From the NCBI GenBank assembly GCA_902702965.1, contig CACRXP010000029.1, positions 152,099 to 216,098 of the forward strand: 64,000 nt of DNA. The letters run 5' to 3'. How positions within the stretch are numbered: the stretch's first letter is position 1; the number at the start of each line of letters is the position of its first letter. The DNA is from Spirometra erinaceieuropaei. Taxonomy: Eukaryota > Platyhelminthes > Cestoda > Diphyllobothriidea > Diphyllobothriidae. Position numbers and translations under genes: made by a program. Below, in pieces: positions 57,680 through 64,000 of the stretch. Below the pieces are notes generated by a model, which ran no database searches, was not told the DNA's origin, and was given only the letters and a program-made list of their open reading frames with translations.

Positions 57680-58891
57680 TTTCTGTGCAATGGTCAACTA
57701 TACAGGCAGGTAGATGATGTGGCAATGGAATCACCGCTTGGACCGTTCCTTGCAAATGTTTTTATGGGCAAAGTCGAGAAAACAAGCTTGCAAGAGACCA
57801 TTAATGGCCTCGTCTTCTACCGTCGGTACGTGGACGATATCTTCTGCCTGACGGATGGTACCACCGATATCGAGGAGCTTGTCCAAAAGTTCAACAGTGC
57901 GCACCCCTCGCTAAAGTCCACTGCAGAGACCGAGGCAAATAACGAACTTGCCTTTCTCGATGTCCTTCTGCACAGGCAAGAGGATGGGTCTATCCAGCGC
58001 AGGGTGTTCCGAAAGAAAACCTGGACGGGACAATACGTTAATTTCCACAGTTTTGTTCCCCTAAACATCAAACGGAATTTAGTCCAGGGATTGGCGACTA
58101 GAGTGAGACGCATCTGCTCACCTGAAGCTATTGAAGAAGAACTTCAACATTTGCAGAACACGCTTCGGGAGAACGGATACCCAGATAGATTTATCCTCCG
58201 AAATATTGGGGAACGCGTTGAAAAGCCCATTGTTGCGACTGCGGAAAAGAAAGATGTATTCATAAGATTGCCTTTTAGAGGAGACGCAGAGAGCGAACTA
58301 GTCCGACGGCGCTTAACTACAGCTATCACGAGGGCATTCCCTGCGGCGAATTTACGCGTATGCTTCACAAACTCTCCCCTCCTGCGTTTGGGAGGTAAAG
58401 ACAGACTACCGTTGAAGGCCACATCAATGTGCATTTATTCATTCACTTGCTCCTGTGGAGCAGGATACATCGGCCGCACAACGAAACGCCTGGTAAAGAG
58501 GGTGCGTGAACATATGCCCGCCTGGCTAGACAGAGGTGAGACCCGGTCGATTTCGAGTTCTATTCTCGCGCATTTAATCGATACGAACCACCGAGTCGAT
58601 GCCAAGAAAGCATTTCAGGTTGTCTACCGGACACCAACATGCTTCTCTAAAGGCCTACGCCAACGGATACTAGCAACGGCAGAGGCAGTAGCTATACGGT
58701 TAGTGAATCCGGTGTTATGCTGTCAGAAAACTCTGACACAAGCGCTTTCGCTGCCGTGGCCAACGCCAACCCCAAGCGATGAAGCCATGCCGCCTCAAAT
58801 CCCTAATCACGATGATGGGTACTCCGTGTACTCAACCCAAGATCATTACTCAAAGACTCTCTTACCCCCCTCCCCTAGCTCTGACGACTAA
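57680..58891 (+). CDS. P1a reverse transcriptase (C-terminal part) and GIY-YIG endonuclease, open frame
   Basis: The longest intact ORF in the window, about 400 codons. It starts at the truncation point inside the reverse transcriptase (frame open from about 57680: FLCNGQLYRQVDDVAMESPL), so no genuine start codon is present. Motif B reads AMESPLGPFLAN, with E where GSPLGP is normal. Motif C is YVDD (57827-57838). Thumb follows (FLDVLLHRQEDGS, FRKKTWTGQYVNFHSF), then RVRRICSPEAIEEEL...ENGYPDRFILRNIGER, then the GIY-YIG nuclease (MCIYSFTCSCGAGYIGRTTK, 58430-58489, two cysteines before YIG; REH and a later EAVAIRLVNP supply candidate catalytic residues). A Ser/Pro-rich tail ends in SPSSDD. Fingers and motif A are missing, so this copy cannot retrotranspose; the nuclease could in principle fold if expressed. 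Confidence 0.88.
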   Translation, partial: FLCNGQLYRQVDDVAMESPLGPFLANVFMGKVEKTSLQETINGLVFYRRYVDDIFCLTDGTTDIEELVQKFNSAHPSLKSTAETEANNELAFLDVLLHRQEDGSIQRRVFRKKTWTGQYVNFHSFVPLNIKRNLVQGLATRVRRICSPEAIEEELQHLQNTLRENGYPDRFILRNIGERVEKPIVATAEKKDVFIRLPFRGDAESELVRRRLTTAITRAFPAANLRVCFTNSPLLRLGGKDRLPLKATSMCIYSFTCSCGAGYIGRTTKRLVKRVREHMPAWLDRGETRSISSSILAHLIDTNHRVDAKKAFQVVYRTPTCFSKGLRQRILATAEAVAIRLVNPVLCCQKTLTQALSLPWPTPTPSDEAMPPQIPNHDDGYSVYSTQDHYSKTLLPPSPSSDD

Positions 58892-59011
58892 CACCCGCCG
58901 ACCTTCTCATGCGGGCGGCGTGGGGAGGATGAGTGTTAGTGACTTAATAGCTCTTGAGGCATCTATAAACACTGTTGATTTTGTACATTTTCATTCGTTC
59001 ATGTAATTGTA

Positions 59012-59051
59012 TTGGCCTGAGGAAGAATTACCTAAAACGTGCGTTCGCCAA
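59012..59051 (+). ncRNA. Hammerhead-like motif in P1a tail
   Basis: TTGGC, CTGAGGA, AGAATTACC, TAAAAC, GTGC, GTTC, GCCAA. Stem I (TTGGC/GCCAA, five pairs) and stem III (AAC/GTT with loop GTGC, cleavage after C) are clean. Stem II is reduced to at most one or two pairs, and G12 is T in this copy. Confidence 0.35.
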
Positions 59052-59845
59052 CATGACTTTTCAATTCTATAATACTTCAGTTACCACAGGATGCCGGCTT
59101 ACGAATGAACTCCCTTCCGGCTGCATGAGAAAAGTGCACTCTGTAAAAATGACTACACATATAGTATGCATGTTACCACTGATTTTCGATGCCCCTAAAA
59201 ATTTAATTATATTTCATGGAAAACATGCATAAAACTATTCATTCTATTGTTCATTCGGTAGATAATTACGTCTTTGACTAATTTTATACCCGAAGGAGGG
59301 AAATAATACGGTTTTAAAAATAGTTTTCCAATTCCCGAATCATTTTGAACGCTATCTATCGTCACACTTGGATTCAGGGTTTCCAAACTACAAGCCGTAT
59401 ATTTCCGCGTACGGAAAATCAAACATTCCTCTCTGGTACTAAAGGGGCACCATATAGGGTTCATAAAATTTAGCAGTTGATTTGATCCATGTTGTTAACT
59501 TTACAAGCCACATAGTTAAATTCAGAGACACGACGATTCATGAACGGCCATTTCACGGTATTTTAAATTCCCACAGTTAGAAGGTTTTTTAAAACCGAAT
59601 TGTGTCCCTCCTTCGATCACATTTTTGGAAGAAAACGTATTTGTCTACCGAATGAGCAAAATGATAAATATTTTATGCATATTTTCTATGAAATATAATT
59701 GAATTTTTAAGGGCATCGAAAATCAAAGGCAAAAATTCATGCTTCAGATGTAGTCTTGTTTTACAGGGTGTAGTTTCTGCATGAAGCCGAAAGGAAGTTC
59801 ATTCGAAAGCCGGCATCCTGGGATAACTGAAATATTATAGAATTA

Positions 59846-60150
59846 CAGTAGATGTGCTAATTCATGAAATGTTAACCAAAATTTCGAAATGCGTTCTCGT
59901 TTTGAAAAGATAAATTAAGTAGTGTTGTAAAACTAATCAAGATGCAGCATAAATCTATAATGGTCCAGTTACCTCAGGATGTTGGCTTTTGGAAGAACTT
60001 ATTTTCGGCTGCATGCAATATCTATATTCTGCAAAAAATGACTGTATGTTGCAGGCTGACTAGATTTACAACCCTTCTTAATTAATGTTTTCGAAGCGAA
60101 AACGCATTTCGGAATTTCGGTTGACATTCCATGAGTTAGCCCACCTACTG
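59846..60150. mobile_element. Foldback MITE, copy H (305-bp deletion derivative)
   Basis: TA on both sides (59844-59845, 60151-60152) and family ends CAGTAGATGTGCTAATTC / ...CCACCTACTG. Only about 200 bp of the left and 110 bp of the right half remain. It lies at the broken right end of MITE G. Confidence 0.75.
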
Positions 60151-60169
60151 TACTTTATGACTAGTTTAC

Positions 60170-60601
60170 TAAAACCTGCTGGATTAGAGAAAGCAGGAAA
60201 GCGCAAGCGGAGCTCGAATCACGCGCGAGGAAGCGCGCGTGGACCGATGCTTGGTGTAACCGCGACACGGCCACTCTCTGGGTTAAGAGGACAGGGATGG
60301 CGCAATTACCCCGGGAAAGCCCCGGAGGGAAACCGGGTGTTCATTCGCAGTGCATAGCCACTATAGAGGAACCGACGGAGTCCCCCTCCCCCCGAACAAT
60401 GCCATTAGCAAGCTGGATTAAGACAATAAATAGGGTGGAAGTAGGGCCGCGAGCACGCGTGGAGAAGCGCGTGTGAACTGATATCCGATGTGATCGAAGC
60501 TAGCATGTACACACTCCCTCTCGAGGCATAGTCAGTAACTGGATTAAAATAGTAAGGGAGGCGCAAATACGTGATTTACGTAAAGTCAGGGTAATGATAA
60601 T
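60170..60601 (+). repeat. Two tandem related units with GC-rich hairpins
   Basis: Units starting ctggattaga (60180) and ctggattaag (60412), a third start at about 60540. Each has a purine-rich stretch and then a GC hairpin: CACGCGCG/CGCGCGTG in the first and CACGCG/CGCGTG in the second. Unit 1 also has CCCCGGGaaagCCCCGG-like pairing. I do not recognise the family. Confidence 0.5.
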
Positions 60602-60942
60602 TTAAAAAATGACTTAGAAAAGTAAACGTACGGTATCAATCAAGTGGGGCTGCATGACCAAACCTCGCCCAGATGACCTCATCAAACTACATGTGTATTT
60701 TAACAGAAATGACCAAAAGAAAGTCAGTGAACTGCCGAGTTGGGGATGACATTTGACTTGCAATCTATCGGCTGACAAACGACCCACACTCAGTCGTGTA
60801 CGTAATCGTAATCTTCGTCAGTTTTAAGACTTACGTCGACCTGCAGGATTACTTCATCATATGCACAATTTTAAATAGCTTTCGTGTAGCTGGGCTAATA
60901 ATCGTTAATGGGGAAGGTCATACAGCAGTCCGATGTTGATCA
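60602..60942. other. Unassigned stretch
   Basis: No gene or repeat seen between the tandem units and PLE P3. Confidence 0.4.
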
Positions 60943-60978
60943 GAAGAGGAGGCGATCGCTGGAACAAGGGCTTTATTC

Positions 60979-61020
60979 GCCTGACGTTTCGGATTCTTAC
61001 TTGAACCCATCATCAGAGAC
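60979..61020 (-). ncRNA. Hammerhead ribozyme motif (P3 3' terminal repeat)
   Basis: Minus strand: GTCT (61017-61020), CTGATGA (61010-61016), stem II GGGTTC/GAATCC with loop AAGTAA, GAAA (60987-60990), CGTC (60983-60986), AGGC (60979-60982). All core bases fit the hammerhead consensus. Stem I is four pairs, and stem III two pairs with no loop. Confidence 0.7.
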
Positions 61021-61329
61021 AGTAGCAGAAAAGAGTGACTCCTGCACAAGAAGTTGCGGTATTTATAGGATGCAGTTGCTATGCTACCGCATACCTATAG
61101 TACTTAACCGCGCTCCCCTTCATCAAGGATGGTTGCCCGCTAATGCTCTAATTGCTCGATGGTCGGCATGCAAGTTGTAAATTGCCGGAATGTCATCATC
61201 AGTGTTGGATGCTGGCGTGATGATCGCTCGGCCATCTGGCTCAGGGCTTGCGCGCTCTCCCAGTGGCCAATTACCTCGGCCAGCCTATGCCTGAGCACGG
61301 ACTATGGAGTGGGGATGTCGTTGCACTTG

Positions 61330-61860
61330 CTGCTAAACTAAGGTCCCGTAAGCCATGACTCAAACAACTGGCGGCTCACGCGATTAGCCCATCTCGCGAG
61401 AATTCCGGCCTAATCGAACATGAATATGTGGCCGGTTTCATCGAATGGGCCGCGACCTGAGAGTTGACGTCATTTCCCCGTACCGCTGCCGCGTGTTCGG
61501 CAACTCGCGTCCAGAGCAGTCTTCCAGTTTCTCCGACATAGTTGCTTTGTCAACAACCGCACTAGATCCGGTAAACGACTCCAGATGCTTCTTGCTGTGA
61601 CAGTGGGTCTTTTGGTCTCATCCCCTGACGCCTTATGGTGGCCTCCGGTCTATGTGCAACTCCAACCCCAAGTGGTGCAAGAAGGCGGCTAACGGCCTCG
61701 GAGACGTTCTTAATGTATGGGATCGTTCGCCAGAATTTGGGATCGGCACGACTTTGTCGCTCGTCTCGTTTGTGCATGCGTCGGTTGACGAAGTTGCGCG
61801 GGTAACCATTTTCTCTGAAAACCCGTCTTAGATATTTGGATTCGGCAACCGAATCCTAAC
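61330..61860 (-). pseudogene. P3 linker and GIY-YIG endonuclease, broken
   Basis: Minus strand encodes YLRRVFRENGYPRNFVNRRM (about 61770-61835), WRTIPYIKNVSEAVSRLL, then VVYRI, stop, CGC, stop, QSNYVGETGRLLWTRVAEHA (about 61490-61580), VRGNDVNSQVAAHS and a decayed C-terminus. YVGETGR is the YIG half of the nuclease and WTRVAEH holds the arginine. The two in-frame stops lie at the GIY/zinc knuckle. The whole reverse transcriptase is missing. Confidence 0.8.
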
Positions 61861-62019
61861 AACAATTTGCATGCCGGCCATCAAGCAATTAACGCATGAG
61901 CGGGCAACATTCCTTGATGAAGGGGAGCGCGGTTAATTACTATAGGTATGCGGTAGCATAGCGACTGCATCCTATAAATACCGCAACTTCCTGTGCAGGA
62001 GTCACTCTTTTCTGCCACT

Positions 62020-62061
62020 GTGTCTGGTGATGGGTTCAAGTGAGAATCCGAAACGTCAGGC
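62020..62061 (+). ncRNA. Decayed hammerhead motif (P3 inverted repeat copy)
   Basis: Same fold as 60979-61020 on the opposite strand, but CTGGTGA replaces CTGATGA, and stem I starts GTGT. Stem II (GGGTTC/GAATCC), GAAA, CGTC and AGGC are kept. Confidence 0.5.
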
Positions 62062-62089
62062 GAATAAAGCCATTGTTCCAGCGATCGCT

Positions 62090-62148
62090 TCTTCTTCTTC
62101 TTCTTCTTCTTCTTCTTCTTCTTCTTCTTCTCTTTCTTTTTCTTCTTC
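62090..62148. repeat. (TTC)n microsatellite
   Basis: TTC run at the outer end of the P3 inverted repeat copy. Confidence 0.9.
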
Positions 62149-62980
62149 CAATCAACTAGTTTCTGGAACTCGCATCTTCGTTTGTATCGGCAGTTAGATG
62201 TGTATAAATGATAAACCGTGATTGGACACGAGTAGTGGTGGGGAGGCGGGAGAGGTGAAGAACACTGTAGGCTGCTGTATACGGATGTGGATGGGTTTTC
62301 GGGAGGGAAGGAGGGAAGGCTGCAACTCGATTTCTCTAATTAGTCCTTCGTTTGCGTCCGTCAACTTACGACAGTTTAGGTGACATTTACTTGACTGGCA
62401 CAAAATAATCCTCCAGGGGTCTGCTAGAAGGCACTTCGCAAGGATTCAAATGACTTGTTTGGGTCAGACAGCAAGTACGGCCTTTTACATTCTAAATCAG
62501 ATGACACTGCTCCCCTTTTTGATTTAAAACAGGGCCTCGGCATTGAGCATGCGTTGATTCACTGTTGCCTTCCGCTTGTATTTTTTAAAAAAATCGGCAC
62601 AGTTGGAATATACCTAGATTTGGATTTCGTAGACAGCAACTTAAGAACCAACCGCCTCGAATCCTCTGATTGTATACTATTTCCTTGCGACGTCATGTCG
62701 GTTGTTTGCAAAGACATTTCTCTCTCGAATGACTTTCAAGTTTGACTCATCTGGTTCCATATTTCATCACTTTCCTTTTAACAGATTAAGAAATTTACGA
62801 AGACAGCCGCATGACCCTTCCACTAATTCTTTATCCGTCCATCTAAGAATTGGCCTTGAAGAGGCGTCAGGCGCGCAACAGGTAGAGGAAGTGACTAGCG
62901 CTCAGTGATCCGAACCCTACTAAATTCGTCGTCCGAGCCTTTCGTCGCCTGTCCCCCTCCCCCTTAAGTGTGATCACAAG
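62149..62980. other. Unassigned stretch, possibly 5' part of the following non-LTR element
   Basis: A plus frame at 62455-62745 includes GIYLDLDFVDSNLRTNRLES, which could be a decayed endonuclease region of the downstream element, but no catalytic motif is certain. Confidence 0.3.
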
Positions 62981-62984
62981 ATTC

Positions 62985-64000
62985 TCCTTCTGCCAAACTA
63001 TAACATAAGCTTCCTCATCGACGACAATGGCAAGGCGAAATTGTTTAAAGAAGTCTTTGCAAAAGACCTTACTACTGAGTCCAGACCAGTTCTTTCCTTT
63101 CGTCGGCCTTCATATAGAATTTTCAATGAAAACAATATCTCCTCAGACCTAATTCAGAAGCACATTCGCCGTCTAAAAACTCGTACTTCTCGATAACGGA
63201 CTATATGCAAAATTTGACTGTCAAGGTGTCAGGCCTTCCTGGTCGCTTAGCCTTCTATTCTTAGTTTATATTTAGAGTAGATTCTTTCCTAAAACATGAA
63301 GAATCTCAGTTATCCCTCCAGCCTTCAAGCCCGAATCCCGATCTGACGTTAAAACTATGGGAGTTTGGACAAAACTCCGTTCCTAGCAAAACGTCTTGAA
63401 AAGATAATTTTCGATGAGACTCTTGATTTTCACCTACCTAATCAGCTTCCGAGCTCAACTCAGCATGACATTTTAGTTAAGAGGTTTCGGGAAACCTGTC
63501 GCTTAGTTTTTATAATTTTTTTCGCTTCTCTTTATAAGGAACAGCAGTCAGTGGTAGTTGTCTACACTGATCCTACCAAAGCCTCCGATGGAGTGTTGCC
63601 TAAAAGTCATTGGGCAAAACTGGAGAGCCTCAGAATGCGTCTCTCCTATCCGACTTCATCGGGTTCAACTTATCCAACGGCTGTCAGAAAACTATGGTTT
63701 GGTAATTGATATTCAAAGTCTTACCCGATTACGACTGGCATGCTTCAAGGTGCGGCTGTGAGTCCGCTACTCTTCCTTCTTTACATCAGTGATATTTTGA
63801 CAGAAGTCAGAAATTCACAAACATTAATCTAGTTTTATGACCTAAAGTGCGTTTACTAACATTTTAAAGACCATGCGAATGTTTCCTTTCGAAAATTAAG
63901 TTCAGTCATCTACGCGTGACCGGATATTCTTCACGCGTCGCTTTGTGTGTTTTGGCCCTGCCAAGCCTCCCCACCCTATTTTCTTTCAAACTAACCCACT
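62985..64000 (+). pseudogene. Non-LTR retrotransposon reverse transcriptase, decayed, runs off window
   Basis: Plus-strand frames show the fingers region (DDNGKAKLFKEVFAKDLTTE near 63022-63080; IQKHIRRLKTRTSR to about 63195), AKRLEKIIFDE near 63380, motif A (VVYTDPTKASDGVLP near 63558-63602; usual YTDFSKAFD), LLAKLES-like AKLESLRMRL, and motif B (TTGMLQGAAVSPLLFLLYIS near 63735-63793; usual SGVPQGSVLGPLLF). Motif C is a decayed FYDLKCVY near 63835 (usual FADDLK), so both catalytic aspartates are damaged. Frameshifts separate the pieces. The motif style fits Jockey/CR1-type elements. Confidence 0.75.

Larger units (their letters stand above)
57676..59064 (+). mobile_element. PLE family P1, copy a (best preserved)
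   Basis: 5'-truncated Penelope-like element inserted in MITE G. TTCTATAAT occurs at both junctions (57667-57675 and 59065-59073) and only once in uninterrupted MITEs, so it is the target duplication. It contains an uninterrupted ORF to 58891, then an untranslated tail with the hammerhead-like motif at 59012-59051. Confidence 0.85.
57561..59845. mobile_element. Foldback MITE, copy G, split by PLE P1a
   Basis: Left end at 57561 after TA (57559-57560). MITE sequence runs to about 57675, is interrupted by P1a, and resumes at 59065 through the centre and most of the right half to about 59845, where MITE H begins. Confidence 0.7.
60944..62091 (-). mobile_element. PLE family P3 with inverted terminal repeat copies
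   Basis: Minus-strand Penelope-like element. The coding remnant (61330-61860) is followed on its 3' side by the terminal repeat at 60944-61187. Joined to its 5'-truncated side is an inverted copy of that repeat at 61862-62091 (about 90% identical over roughly 235 bp by eye). Both copies carry the hammerhead motif. A long TTC run (62090-62148) follows the outer copy, the same tail as at 38592 and 44375. Confidence 0.8.

Noticed and set aside
57719..58891. Functional host GIY-YIG or reverse transcriptase gene
   Set aside because: Clear Penelope-like element with truncated 5' end, target duplication and relatives in the window.
61562..61777. Short independent gene of 71 codons
   Set aside because: It is the linker part of the PLE P3 ORF ending at an in-frame stop before YVGETGR.
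1..64000. CRISPR arrays, bacterial operons, rRNA genes
   Set aside because: No regularly spaced short direct repeats, no ribosome-binding-site-led ORF clusters and no rRNA-like conserved blocks were seen; all coding is eukaryotic transposon relics.

Overview
The window is a eukaryotic nuclear scaffold piece (AT-rich, one 190-base N gap at 2218-2407) made almost entirely of decayed transposable elements. No complete single-copy host gene can be recognised. The mix of RepHel Helitrons, three families of GIY-YIG Penelope-like elements (PLEs), a Tc1-like transposon, non-LTR retrotransposon pieces whose end encodes a C2H2-like finger, and tRNA-derived SINEs, together with a 43-nt mini-intron, fits a flatworm and most likely a tapeworm with a large genome. 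That assignment is inference from family resemblance; no search was run.

Layout. 534-4055: a near-complete but broken Helitron on the minus strand, interrupted by the gap, followed at 4056-4516 by an inverted pair of tRNA-like repeats (S1). 7105-7480: non-LTR retrotransposon end. 7955-8470: dispersed repeat J. 9788-9967 and 17351-17585: telomere-like (TTAGGG-type) arrays between short inverted repeats. 11733-13649: a Tc1-like transposon with a nearly intact transposase, nested in an older foldback element. About 11.1-18.5 kb holds three copies of repeat U and foldback MITEs. 21960-25174: a second S1 pair plus Helitron on the plus strand. 25176-28090: tandem repeat H. 29064-30405, 33672-35192 and 57676-59064: three copies of PLE family P1. 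35193-36960: PLE family P2, with a single frameshift. 40640-42795 and 46205-49215: a long inverted duplication carrying Tc1-like helix-turn-helix remnants. 51000-53889: H plus Helitron on the minus strand, an inverted duplicate of 23.9-26.6 kb. 60944-62091: PLE family P3, flanked by inverted copies of its own terminal repeat. 62985-64000: start of a non-LTR reverse transcriptase that runs off the window.

Foldback MITEs of about 1 kb recur at 14.1, 19.6, 32.3, 38.7, 39.6, 43.5, 49.5, 57.6 and 59.8 kb. Their ends match the terminal repeat of the Tc1-like element at 11.7-13.6 kb, so this transposase family probably mobilised them.

The most interesting signals are hammerhead-ribozyme motifs in the P3 terminal repeats (38522, 44427, 60979; decayed at 19340 and 62020). 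One lies in a 206-bp palindromic insertion with a 12-bp target duplication, which looks like a minimal ribozyme-bearing retroelement. P1 tails carry a related but atypical fold. A second theme is head-to-head inverted pairing: S1, S2, P2 tails, P3 tails and larger blocks all occur as inverted pairs.
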